This document shows, piece after piece, positions 23,897-31,780 of a DNA stretch of 64,000 nt. Below the pieces are notes generated by a model, which ran no database searches, was not told the origin of the DNA, and saw only the letters and a list, made by a program, of their open reading frames with translations. Within the stretch, counting starts at the first letter, position 1; each line of letters begins with the position of its first letter. Source of the DNA: Methanofollis aquaemaris (lineage in GTDB: Archaea > Halobacteriota > Methanomicrobia > Methanomicrobiales > Methanofollaceae). Location of the stretch: NCBI RefSeq assembly GCF_017357525.1, contig NZ_CP036172.1:904561-968560 (forward strand). Reading direction: 5' to 3'. Position numbers and translations under genes: made by a program.

Positions 23897-25396
23897 ATGA
23901 ACGCGATATATACCAAAATGGTAGACGAAGCCATGGCGGCCCAGCGTGCCGACGTGGCGACGATCAAAGAGAAGCGGGGGACGAAGTACACCGTCTCTGA
24001 CGGGAAGGCGTACCTCGATGCCGTCACGCAGATGCGGGTCGGCGAGGGGCAGAGCAAGGAGGTGATCGACCTCCACGTAGAGTCGGTGAAGACTCATTAC
24101 AAACACCTCTCCACCCTCACCGATTATGTCAGGCCTGAGGACGACCCCTTCGTCGAGCACTACCAGACGCCGCCGGTGCTTGAGATCCTCTGCGAGGAAG
24201 ACCCGGCCTTCAAGAAGAGCATGGAGGTCTTCATCGAGGGGATCGGAAAAGCCGAAGCCCTTATAGGGCGCGAGTCGGCCCGCCGGTACGCCGGGTTCTA
24301 CGGCCCGACCTGTGTCGTGGACTTCGCCCTCATCCCTGGAAGCACCTCGAACGTCGTCAACCAGATCCTCAGGACCGTCGATATCCCTACACCGCACAAA
24401 CAGGCGATCCTCGCGGCAAAGTCCTGGGGGATGAACACCAGTTACGGCGTCGGCGAGGTCTTCGCCCAGGCGGTTGAGGCCGGCGACACGCTGGCCGACG
24501 CTACCCGGAAAGAGATCGAGCAGCTCCAGGCAATCTACGACCACCCGGTCGAGGCGCAGGTCGATTTGATGGAACGGGCCGGGATGAACTCCTTCGACCC
24601 GAAGAAGTACATGGAGGGGTACAAACAGGACATCAAACCCTTCGTGAAGGCCGCGATCGACGCCGGCGTCCACTACGGCAACATCGCCACCGTGCCGGCC
24701 TACTGTGTCGGCGACATCTCCCACCACATCGCCCAGTCCACCTACAACATGTGCAAGGACGACGTGATCATGGGGGTGATCGAGGCGGTGACCGAGGTGA
24801 TGGAGCAGAGCCTGCGGGCCTCGCTCGACAAAGTCAGGAGCGAGTATCAGATCCTCTCCCTTGCCACCGGCTCATCGGCGGCGGCGACCGAGTACATCCT
24901 CGAACTCGACGGCTTCAACGCCCCCACCGTCGTCGACCTCCTCACCAAACGCTTCCACAACTATGTCCAGCTCTACCCCACCCGCGGGGCGGCAGCGGAG
25001 TTGCACAACTGCGACTTCATGGACATGATCTGGCGGGGCTGGCGGCTCCTGGATTCGGCCAGGCGCAAACGCAACGGCGCCGGCGACGACCTCGTCCCGC
25101 TCGTCGCGGGGTACCCGGTCGACCTCTCGCCCATCCACGAGAATGAAGTGCTGATGAACCCGCAGCGCTACGCCTACCCGGCCTCGGCGATCACGGTGCG
25201 CTTCTCGGCCCTGATGCGCCTTGCCGACTACCCCTGCCTGTTGACCAGCGAACCGGTGACCGCGACGATGATGACCAATGTCATCGCCCTCCACCCCGAG
25301 CAGATCGCCGCCCCGGTGCGGGCCTGCAAAGACTGCGCTTCGGCCTCGATGGTCGACTTCAGGCACGAGTACTGCCAGTGGAGAGAGGCGGTCTGA
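23897..25396 (+). CDS. DUF2193-family protein, conserved in methanogens
   Basis: This large soluble protein of 499 residues matches in length and text the DUF2193 family, which as far as I know is restricted to methanogenic archaea and has no assigned function. It is rich in phrases that look catalytic: RYAGFYGPTCVVDFALIPGSTSNVVNQIL (split about 131-160), GVHYGNIATVPAYCVGDI, HHIAQSTYNMCKDD, AELHNCDFMDMIWRGW, and a C-terminal CKDC...DFRHEYCQW. Cys and His residues clustered in these blocks suggest metal or cofactor binding. I first considered MtaB, but its motifs and start are absent. It begins an operon with DUF2180 and AqpM. The family call is from memory. Confidence 0.7.
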   Translation: MNAIYTKMVDEAMAAQRADVATIKEKRGTKYTVSDGKAYLDAVTQMRVGEGQSKEVIDLHVESVKTHYKHLSTLTDYVRPEDDPFVEHYQTPPVLEILCEEDPAFKKSMEVFIEGIGKAEALIGRESARRYAGFYGPTCVVDFALIPGSTSNVVNQILRTVDIPTPHKQAILAAKSWGMNTSYGVGEVFAQAVEAGDTLADATRKEIEQLQAIYDHPVEAQVDLMERAGMNSFDPKKYMEGYKQDIKPFVKAAIDAGVHYGNIATVPAYCVGDISHHIAQSTYNMCKDDVIMGVIEAVTEVMEQSLRASLDKVRSEYQILSLATGSSAAATEYILELDGFNAPTVVDLLTKRFHNYVQLYPTRGAAAELHNCDFMDMIWRGWRLLDSARRKRNGAGDDLVPLVAGYPVDLSPIHENEVLMNPQRYAYPASAITVRFSALMRLADYPCLLTSEPVTATMMTNVIALHPEQIAAPVRACKDCASASMVDFRHEYCQWREAV

Positions 25397-25423
25397 ACCG
25401 ACCCCGCGCTCAGGTGAGGCATC

Positions 25424-25630
25424 ATGAAGTGCTATGTCTGCGCCCAGGAGGGCAAGGAGACCGAGGCCGCAGGGATCTGCATCGTCTGCGGGATGGGCCT
25501 CTGCACCAGGCACATGGTGCGGGAGGACGTCGACCTCTGGGAGGGGGGCTACCCCTTCCCTGCACAGAAACTCGAGAAGAAACTCCCCAGGATCCTCTGT
25601 CCTGAGTGTGCGGTGGCGTTGAAGGAGTGA
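25424..25630 (+). CDS. DUF2180-family small zinc-binding protein
   Basis: The 68-residue protein has Cys pairs MKCYVC (3,6) and CIVC (19,22), then LCTRH (27-31) and a C-terminal LCPEC, forming a two-site treble-clef or B-box-like zinc fold. It matches the archaeal DUF2180 family of unknown function. ATG 25424 follows AGGTGAGG. It stands 27 nt after the DUF2193 stop and 6 nt before the aquaporin start, so the three genes are very likely one transcript. Confidence 0.72.
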   Translation: MKCYVCAQEGKETEAAGICIVCGMGLCTRHMVREDVDLWEGGYPFPAQKLEKKLPRILCPECAVALKE

Positions 25631-25636
25631 CGACCT

Positions 25637-26380
25637 ATGGTATCACTCATAAAACGGAGCGTCGCCGAACTGGTCGGGACCTTCATCCTGGTATTCTTCG
25701 GCGCCGGAGCGGCGGCGGTCACCCTGATGATCGCCCACGGGGCAGCGGCGCCGAACGAGTTCAACGTCGGGATCGGCGCCCTCGGCGGCCTGGCCGACTG
25801 GCTTGCCATCGGTCTGGCCTTCGGGATCGCCATCGCGGCGGCGATCTACGCCTTCGGCCGGGTCTCGGGGGCGCATATCAACCCGGCTGTAACCGTCGCC
25901 CTCTGGGCCATCGGGAAGTTCCCGGCAAGAGACAGTGTCGCCTATATCGTCGCCCAGCTCGTCGGCGCCGCCCTCGCCAGTCTGGCCTTCTTCGCCTGCG
26001 CCGGTATGGACGCCGTGTCCATCGGCGGACTCGGTGCCACGACACCCTTCCCTGGCATCTCAATGGGGCAGGCGGTCCTGGTCGAGGCGATCGGCACCTT
26101 CCTTTTGATGCTTGCCATCATGGGGGTGGCCGTGGACAAAAAGGCCCCGGTGGGATTTGCCGGCCTGGTCATCGGGCTGACCGTCGCCGGGATCATCACG
26201 ACGACCGGGAACATCGCCGGCGCGTCGCTCAACCCGGCCCGTACCTTCGGGCCGTTCCTCGGCGACTGGCTCATCGGCGGCACCAACCTCTGGGGTTTCT
26301 TCCCCATCTACATCATCGGACCCGTCATCGGGGCGGTCGTCGCGGCGTTCCTATACCAGTGGATCGCCGCCGAGGACTGA
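25637..26380 (+). CDS. aqpM: Aquaporin / glycerol facilitator (MIP family, AqpM-like)
   Basis: The 247-residue channel has six membrane helices and both half-helix NPA motifs: HINPAVTVALW (about 76-86) and SLNPARTFGP (about 199-208). Length and sequence (ELVGTFILVFFGAGAAAV at the start) match AqpM of Methanothermobacter, which conducts water and, more slowly, glycerol. Archaeal AqpM has also been proposed to pass small gases or H2S-like solutes. Its place behind DUF2193 and DUF2180 is unusual and may point to a neutral substrate or product of that enzyme; this is inference. Confidence 0.9.
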   Translation: MVSLIKRSVAELVGTFILVFFGAGAAAVTLMIAHGAAAPNEFNVGIGALGGLADWLAIGLAFGIAIAAAIYAFGRVSGAHINPAVTVALWAIGKFPARDSVAYIVAQLVGAALASLAFFACAGMDAVSIGGLGATTPFPGISMGQAVLVEAIGTFLLMLAIMGVAVDKKAPVGFAGLVIGLTVAGIITTTGNIAGASLNPARTFGPFLGDWLIGGTNLWGFFPIYIIGPVIGAVVAAFLYQWIAAED

Positions 26381-26386
26381 ACCCCT

Positions 26387-26395
26387 CTTTTTTTC
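26387..26395. terminator. T tract after aqpM
   Basis: CTCTTTTTTTCC follows the aqpM stop by 7 nt and would terminate the DUF2193-DUF2180-aqpM transcript. Confidence 0.55.
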
Positions 26396-26405
26396 CGCCC
26401 GCCCT

Positions 26406-26732
26406 TCACTGAACGCCTCCGCTCAGGTTCAGTCCGACGACGCCGACGACAATGAGGAGGACAGATACAGCCTTGAAGAGGGTGAATGATTCCTTGAAGA
26501 CGAGGAATCCGATCACCGCGACGAGTGCGGTGCCGAGGCCCGCCCAGACGGCATAGGTGACACCGACGTCCAGTTCCTTCAGGACAAGGGAGAGGAGCCA
26601 GAAGGAGGTCGCATACCCCGCCACCACCCCCAGAGACGGGAGAGGCTGGGTGAACCCGTTGGAGAGTTTGAGACAGGTCGTGGCGCAAACCTCGATAGCG
26701 ATCGCACCGAGAAGGGTGAAGAGTGCATTCAT
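26406..26732 (-). CDS. Small multidrug resistance (SMR) family transporter
   Basis: The 108-residue protein has four membrane helices and the SMR signature, with the essential Glu14 in AIAIEVCATTCLKLSNGFT. SFWLLSLVLKELDVGVTYAVWAGLGTALV corresponds to the EmrE middle region (split about 46-74), and GLNLSGG ends helix four. It exports cations or guanidinium-like compounds in exchange for protons. ATG 26732 places the Glu at position 14, exactly as in EmrE. A TTAATAAC element about 26 nt upstream suggests a near-leaderless mRNA. It converges on aqpM. Confidence 0.88.
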   Translation of the reverse strand: MNALFTLLGAIAIEVCATTCLKLSNGFTQPLPSLGVVAGYATSFWLLSLVLKELDVGVTYAVWAGLGTALVAVIGFLVFKESFTLFKAVSVLLIVVGVVGLNLSGGVQ

Positions 26733-26850
26733 GCAAGACACTGATGCGTGATGCCAGGTTATTAAGGAAGATGAAACCGGCGGGGTTGCAAACCGTCGTC
26801 TCCTCCTGGGTCCGGGTAACGGTGATGACCGACGATCCGGTATAGCATGC

Positions 26851-26961
26851 CTGAAGGCGATCTGGCGGAACGAATACGAGGCGCGAACCTACGTCGCCCT
26901 CGTCGGCATGGGAGAGGGTACGGCCAGGACGATCACGCAGATGAGAGATGTATCCGGGACG
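26851..26961 (+). pseudogene. Remnant of a TrmB-family HTH regulator
   Basis: Translation in the frame beginning at 26851 gives LKAIWRNEYEARTYVALV, then GMGEGTARTITQMRDVSG. This is the opening of the TrmB-type winged HTH (the family pattern is LKxLGLxEYEARxYLALLxLG followed by TAxEIAxxSGV). After about 36 codons the similarity stops and the frame runs into low-quality sequence, with no wing or effector domain. There is no good start codon at the front. It is best read as a decayed gene. Confidence 0.55.
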
Positions 26962-27148
26962 GCACCAACCTCTTCACGATCATCTCTCTGCCTTCCTGCC
27001 CAATCTTCACAGGGAGTCAGGTGGTCGCAAAGACCTGGCACAAAGATAGGAGAAAGCGTGGGATCAGAGAGTTATAACCAAAAATATGAGGTTTTCTCCA
27101 CGGTCGGGGCACCATCTTTTTTCTTGAAGCAATGATAGACGGAGTACT

Positions 27149-28258
27149 ATGACAGCCACGGTCTACTTTGCAGAGGCCGGGATCGGCCCCCGGCGGGAGA
27201 ACACCCTCACGAAAATCAGGCGGCTCTTCGACGCCGCGGGGATCGCTTCGTGCATCGGCGACGGCGACCTGACGGCGATCAAACTTCACTTCGGTGAGTG
27301 GGGTAACGATACCCATATCAGCCCGGTCTGGGTGCGGGAGGTGGTCGACGGCGTGCGGACGGCCGGGGGCAACCCCTTCCTCACCGACACCAACACCCTG
27401 TACTCGGGGATGCGGGAGAACACCGTCGACCACCTCGCCACCGCCCTCCGTCACGGCTTCGGGTACGAGGTGACCGGGGCGCCGCTGGTGATCGCCGACG
27501 GCCTCAGGTCAGGGAACTGGCGTGAGGTCGCGATCAGGAAGAACTATTTCGAGCAGGTGAAGATCGCCGGCGATATCCTGGACGCCGGGAGCATGATCGT
27601 CCTCTCCCATGTGAAGGGACACGGGATGGCCGGGTTCGGGGGCGCGATCAAGAACCTCGCGATGGGGTGCGCCCCGGCCGCCGGAAAGATGGCGCAGCAC
27701 CAGGGGCTCTGCCCGGTCGTGGACGAGGACGCCTGCGAGGGGTGTTGGGCCTGCGTCAATGCCTGCCCAAAGGGCGCCCTCGAAGCCGGGGCCGAGACGG
27801 TGGAGGTGGTCTCGACACGGTGCATCGGGTGCGGCGAGTGCATGACCGTCTGCCCGACCGGGGCGCTCGACTTCGACTGGGCAAACGGGCTGGTGCCCTT
27901 CATGGAGATGATGACCGAATACGCCCTCGGCGCTGTGCAGGGGAAGGAGGGGAAAGTTGGGTACCTCAACTTCCTGGTGGACATCACCCCGGACTGCGAC
28001 TGCTGCCCGTGGAGCGACTCGCGGATCGTCCCCGACATCGGGATACTCGCCTCCACCGACCCGGTCGCCATCGATGCGGCAAGTTTCGACCTGGTCAATG
28101 CCAGGCAAGGGATCAAGGAGAGCCGTCTTCTCGGCAACCATGCGCCCGGCGAGGACAAGTTCAAGGGCGTCGCCCCGTACACCGACGGGATGCGGCAGGT
28201 ACGGTACGGCGAGGAGATCGGACTGGGCGATGCCGACTATGAACTCATCACCATCTGA
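27149..28258 (+). CDS. DUF362 protein with two 4Fe-4S clusters
   Basis: The 369-residue protein has an N-terminal DUF362 domain (TAIKLHFGEWGNDTHISP, then VLSHVKGHGMAGFGGAIKNLAMG at about 150-172) and an inserted bacterial-type ferredoxin: CEGCWACVNACPKG (about 194-207) and CIGCGECMTVCPTG (about 223-236). A further CDCCPW follows. DUF362 proteins are common in methanogens and anaerobes; their electron-transfer or ligand role is unknown. GGAG at 27141 supports ATG 27149. The downstream VOC gene starts inside its 3' end. Confidence 0.85.
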   Translation: MTATVYFAEAGIGPRRENTLTKIRRLFDAAGIASCIGDGDLTAIKLHFGEWGNDTHISPVWVREVVDGVRTAGGNPFLTDTNTLYSGMRENTVDHLATALRHGFGYEVTGAPLVIADGLRSGNWREVAIRKNYFEQVKIAGDILDAGSMIVLSHVKGHGMAGFGGAIKNLAMGCAPAAGKMAQHQGLCPVVDEDACEGCWACVNACPKGALEAGAETVEVVSTRCIGCGECMTVCPTGALDFDWANGLVPFMEMMTEYALGAVQGKEGKVGYLNFLVDITPDCDCCPWSDSRIVPDIGILASTDPVAIDAASFDLVNARQGIKESRLLGNHAPGEDKFKGVAPYTDGMRQVRYGEEIGLGDADYELITI

Positions 28259-29210
28259 AGGGCCCGACCTCGCAGGACTCAGGGAGGAGGAGGCCGGGCT
28301 TGCGGCGGCGGCTGCCGGGGTCACTGGGGCGCCGGGGGTGACCGCCCTCGACCACCTCGTCATCAGGGCCGGGGCGGGAGAGGCGACGGCGGTGGCCGGT
28401 GAAATCCTCGGGCTCTCCAGGTACTGCCCGGCACGGGCGACTGAGGCCGACGGTCTTCTCACCATCGTCCTGGAGCGTCCGAACTGTCCGCCGCTTCTGG
28501 TCAGAGAGGAGAGAACGATCGGGAAAGGGACCGGATGTGCGGCGGTGGCGTTCAGGGTGCGCGATCTCTCTGCGTTCACCAGAGCGTGTGCGGCCGCGGG
28601 CGTCCCGTACCGCCCGGCCGGTGCCGTCATGGTCGAGGCTGGCCGCCCGACCCTCACCGGTGTGCGTTACCTCTTCACCGCCAGCGGAATGCCTGAGTCC
28701 GAAGGGCGGGAGGTCAATCTCTCCCTCAACGTCCCGGATCGTCCCTACCTCGCGGCCGCCGGATGCCCGGACCACCTGGCCGTACGCCTCGACCCCCGCG
28801 ACCGTGCGGCGGCGGTGATCGAGTGTCTCCACCTCACCGGTGGGATCTTCGAGGGTTCGGAGTATGTCACCCCCTTCCGCTCGGTCAACAGCGTGGTGCG
28901 AGTGAAGAATGCAGACTTCGCTCTCAATTTTGTCTCAGGAACAACACCCGGCGCACCCGACCCCTTCCTCGCCCGCTTCGGCCCCGGTGTCCACCACCTT
29001 GCCTTTACGACTCGCGGCGTCGCGACCGTGGCGGCGGGGCTGGAGGAGGACGGCGTCGGGTTCGCCCTCCCGCTCACCGAGTCGCCGGCTGCCGGCGTCA
29101 GGCAGATGATGGCCGCGAGGTCCGAACTGACCGGGTTGATCGTCGAGTACATCGAACGGTTCGAAGAGTTTGCGGGCTACTTCGATCCAGGCGCCACCGT
29201 GCGGCTCTGA
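28230..29210 (+). CDS. Two-domain VOC (glyoxalase/HPPD-like) protein
   Basis: The 326-residue protein is built from two vicinal-oxygen-chelate modules. The first begins VTALDHLVIRAGAGEATAVA and the second PDHLAVRLDPRDRA. The arrangement of the second, with HHLAFTT and IVEYIER, resembles the C-terminal domain of 4-hydroxyphenylpyruvate dioxygenase, and His, His and Glu metal ligands appear to be kept. Whether it is a dioxygenase is doubtful in a strict anaerobe; an isomerase or lyase role is more plausible. ATG 28230 lies inside the DUF362 gene (29-nt overlap) behind GAGGAG; ATG 28239 is an alternative. Confidence 0.65.
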   Translation: MPTMNSSPSEGPDLAGLREEEAGLAAAAAGVTGAPGVTALDHLVIRAGAGEATAVAGEILGLSRYCPARATEADGLLTIVLERPNCPPLLVREERTIGKGTGCAAVAFRVRDLSAFTRACAAAGVPYRPAGAVMVEAGRPTLTGVRYLFTASGMPESEGREVNLSLNVPDRPYLAAAGCPDHLAVRLDPRDRAAAVIECLHLTGGIFEGSEYVTPFRSVNSVVRVKNADFALNFVSGTTPGAPDPFLARFGPGVHHLAFTTRGVATVAAGLEEDGVGFALPLTESPAAGVRQMMAARSELTGLIVEYIERFEEFAGYFDPGATVRL

Positions 29211-29214
29211 TAAC

Positions 29215-29913
29215 TTATTCGACAGGAGGCTCGCCGGCCAGAGCCCGCACCACCAGTCCCCTGAGGTACACCACCTGACCGTGCTCAGGGCAGACCTCCA
29301 GAACGGCATCGCAGGTCTCAAGCGCTTTCTCATACTGTCCGAGTTGGTACAGGGACCAGGCCGCGTTCTTGCGGGCGTCAAGGTCGGTCGGGTCGAGTTC
29401 GATGGCCCGGTCAAAGTTTGCGACCGCCTCCTCATGCTGTTCCATGAGGGCGAGGACGATCCCGCGCATGAACCAGACCGCCTGGTTCTCGGGCTCGATC
29501 TCCGCGGCCCGGTTATAGGCGTTGAGGGCGCTATGCAGGTGGCCCACCGCCTTCAGGGATCGGCCGAGAACATACCAGGCGTAGGCGTATCCCGGGTCGA
29601 TCGCGACCGCCTGGCGGGCGCTCTCCGCCGCCTCCCAGAACCGGTCCACATAGTACAGGGCCACCCCCCGCCGCAGCCAGACCTCAGGGAGGTCGGGGTT
29701 GACGGCAAGCGCCCGATCAAAACACGCGATCCCCTCGTCGGTCCGCCCGGTCTCGGCGAGGACCATACCCTTTCGATACAGGGCACCGGGATGGGCCGGT
29801 TCTTCCTTCAAGGCGGCGTCATATCTCTCCAGCGCCCCGGCATAGTCGCCCTGCTCCATGCGGGCATCCCCCTCAGCGACCAGCCGCGCCGCACTCTCAA
29901 CCAACTGCTGCAT
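29215..29913 (-). CDS. Tetratricopeptide-repeat protein
   Basis: The 232-residue protein consists of about six TPR units of 34 residues, each with the A-G-Y-F-A-P pattern, for example AGALERYDAALKEEPAHPGAL, DEGIACFDRALAVNPDLPE and EEAVANFDRAIELDPTDLDA. It has no signal peptide. TPR arrays bind partner proteins; the partner is unknown. The ATG lies next to an AT-rich AAAATATAC element at about 29940 that is shared with the divergent mntP gene. Confidence 0.88.
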   Translation of the reverse strand: MQQLVESAARLVAEGDARMEQGDYAGALERYDAALKEEPAHPGALYRKGMVLAETGRTDEGIACFDRALAVNPDLPEVWLRRGVALYYVDRFWEAAESARQAVAIDPGYAYAWYVLGRSLKAVGHLHSALNAYNRAAEIEPENQAVWFMRGIVLALMEQHEEAVANFDRAIELDPTDLDARKNAAWSLYQLGQYEKALETCDAVLEVCPEHGQVVYLRGLVVRALAGEPPVE

Positions 29914-29996
29914 GGGGCCGGGATCGGTGCGTCCCCTGATAAAATATACGGTGAAGCGAGGGTTTCATCATCTTACGTTTCCTACCCTGAGAGGCA

Positions 29997-30554
29997 ATGG
30001 ACCTCCCCACAGTATTCCTCATCGCGGTCGGCCTGGCCATGGACGCCACCGCCGTCTCGGTCGCGGGCGGCGTCTCGGTCAGGGAAGGGCGAGCCAGGAC
30101 CGCCCTCACCCTCGCCCTCATCTTCGGCGGGTTCCAGACTGGAATGACCGTGCTCGGTTGGTATGCCGGGTCGGCCCTCGCCGGTTTCATCGGCTGGATC
30201 GACCACTGGATCGCCTTCTTCCTCCTCCTCGTCATCGGCGGGAGGATGGTCTACGATGGAATGAAAGGGGAAGACGGCGAACCGGTCGCCTTCGAGAGCC
30301 CGCTCGTCCTCCTCACCCTGGGTATCGCCACCTCCATCGACGCCCTTGCCGTCGGCCTCTCCTTCGCTGTCCTCGGGTCGGCCGTGCTGGTGCCGGCTGC
30401 GATCATCGGGATCGTGAGCGCCCTCCTCTCGCTCGTCGGGTTCTGGTTCGGCGGAGTCTTTGGCGGCAGGCACCGGGAGTGGGCCGAGGTCGTCGGTGGG
30501 GCGGTGCTGATCTTCATCGGGGTGCGGATCCTCTTCGAGCACCTCTTCATCTGA
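29997..30554 (+). CDS. mntP: Manganese efflux pump MntP
   Basis: The 185-residue protein has six membrane helices in two homologous halves, each carrying the acidic motif of the family: GLAMDATAVSVAGGVS (about 12-27) and GIATSIDALAVGLSFAVLG (about 108-126). These Asp residues line the Mn(II) path. ATG 29997 follows GAGAGG. I saw no yybP-ykoY manganese riboswitch in the short upstream region. Its last 8 bp overlap the convergent msrA gene. Confidence 0.9.
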   Translation: MDLPTVFLIAVGLAMDATAVSVAGGVSVREGRARTALTLALIFGGFQTGMTVLGWYAGSALAGFIGWIDHWIAFFLLLVIGGRMVYDGMKGEDGEPVAFESPLVLLTLGIATSIDALAVGLSFAVLGSAVLVPAAIIGIVSALLSLVGFWFGGVFGGRHREWAEVVGGAVLIFIGVRILFEHLFI

Positions 30555-31026
30555 CCGGCCCGACACGCCGGCGCATCTTCTCGAAATAGCGCTGGTGATA
30601 CTCTTCGGCCCGCCAGAACCGGCTGGCGGGCGAGATCTCGGTGACGACCGGCCGCCGATATTTCCCGGACCGATCAAGTTCTTCTTTTTCTGCAAGGGCG
30701 AGATCCCGCTCCCCCTCGTCGGTGGAAAAGACCGCCGAGCGGTACTGGCTCCCGACGTCTGGCCCCTGCCGGTCAGGTGTCGTCGGGTCGTGGAGCGTCC
30801 AGAAGTGCCGGAGGAGGTCGGCAAAGGTGACTTTCTCGGGATCGTAGATCACCTCCACCGTCTCGGCATGCCCGGTCTTCCCGGTGCAGACCTGCCCGTA
30901 GGTGGGACGGTCGACGGTCCCGCCCATGTACCCGACCGCGGTCTCGACGACGCCCGGCACCTTCCGAAACGCCTCCTCCACTCCCCAGAAACAGCCGGCC
31001 GCAAAGTATGCCTTCTTCAGGCTCAT
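30547..31026 (-). CDS. msrA: Peptide-methionine (S)-S-oxide reductase MsrA
   Basis: The 159-residue enzyme repairs oxidised methionine. The catalytic motif is AAGCFWGVEEAF, with the nucleophilic Cys at residue 11, followed by VGYMGGTVDRPTYGQVCTGKTGHAE and LRHFWTLHDPTTPDRQGPDVGSQYRSAVF (each family-diagnostic). ATG 31026 directly follows GGAGGGGGC. A frame to 31176 overlaps endonuclease V and is a shadow. It diverges from the endoV gene at 31086 with only 59 bp between them. Confidence 0.93.
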   Translation of the reverse strand: MSLKKAYFAAGCFWGVEEAFRKVPGVVETAVGYMGGTVDRPTYGQVCTGKTGHAETVEVIYDPEKVTFADLLRHFWTLHDPTTPDRQGPDVGSQYRSAVFSTDEGERDLALAEKEELDRSGKYRRPVVTEISPASRFWRAEEYHQRYFEKMRRRVGPVR

Positions 31027-31085
31027 GCCCCCTCCTCTGCAGGAGGGATGATAGTCCTTATGGGGAGGAGACGCCACCTCCCTCC

Positions 31086-31754
31086 ATGCACCCGATCTGG
31101 GCCGACGATCCCGCCGAGGCTCTGGCTCTCCAGGCACGCCTCCGCCGCCGGGTCGTCGCCAGAGGTGCGCCAGCACCCGCTCTCGTCGCCGGGCTCGACG
31201 CGGCGTACTCCCGCGACGGCGCGACTATCTACGGAGCCGCCGTCCTTTTTTTGTTTCCGGGCCTGGAGCAGGTCGGCGAGGCATGGACCGAGTGTGAGGC
31301 GCGGTTCCCATACATCCCAGGGCTCTTCGCCTTCAGGGAAGGCCCCGCGCTCTGTGCCGCCCTCGAAGCGCTGGACCGAACCCCCGACCTCATCCTTGTC
31401 CACGGCCACGGTATTGCTCACCCGCGGCGGTGCGGGATCGCCTCGCACCTCGGCGTCCTCCTCGGCACCCCTTCCATCGGCGTCGCCGACCTCCTCCTCG
31501 TCGGCGAGGCCGGGGAACCAAGGGGTGAGAGGGGCGCCGCCGCCCCGGTCCGCTTCGAGGGCGAGGTGGTCGGGTGGGCGGTGCGGACGAGGACCGGCGC
31601 CCGCCCGATCTATGTCTCCCCCGGCCACCTGGTAGGCCACGCCGCCGCGGTCGAGTTGGTCCTCGCCATGACCGGGAATTACCGGAGACCCGAACCCCTC
31701 AGGGCCGCCCACCGCTGCGCCGTCTCGGTCAGGGCGGGCAAAACCAAGCGTTGA
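31086..31754 (+). CDS. nfi: Endonuclease V with Asp-to-His active-site change
   Basis: The 222-residue protein matches endonuclease V, which nicks DNA (or RNA) 3' to deoxyinosine. The first metal Asp is Asp38 in AGLDAAYS, the second acidic residue is Glu85 in [14 protein letters not shown], and [13 protein letters not shown] follows. However, the third carboxylate, normally in DGxGxAHPR, is replaced: the sequence is [11 protein letters not shown], so His106 stands where the essential Asp (Asp110 in Thermotoga) is expected. The codon is CAC. The protein may therefore be weak, inactive or altered in metal use. A distinct endonuclease Q gene lies at 47460. Confidence 0.85.
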   Translation: MHPIWADDPAEALALQARLRRRVVARGAPAPALVAGLDAAYSRDGATIYGAAVLFLFPGLEQVGEAWTECEARFPYIPGLFAFREGPALCAALEALDRTPDLILVHGHGIAHPRRCGIASHLGVLLGTPSIGVADLLLVGEAGEPRGERGAAAPVRFEGEVVGWAVRTRTGARPIYVSPGHLVGHAAAVELVLAMTGNYRRPEPLRAAHRCAVSVRAGKTKR

Positions 31755-31780
31755 TATCAGGGCAGGGCATAGAGAGGCGC

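Noticed and set aside
23897-25396. Methanol:corrinoid methyltransferase MtaB
   Set aside because: The length is near, but the MtaB start and zinc-site motifs are missing, and no corrinoid protein or MtaA gene is nearby. The sequence reads as DUF2193.
26847-27077. 76-codon frame MPEGDLAERIRG
   Set aside because: It is in a different frame from the TrmB-like remnant and shows no similarity to anything recognised.
29914-29996. yybP-ykoY manganese riboswitch before mntP
   Set aside because: The space is too short and the conserved blocks are not present.
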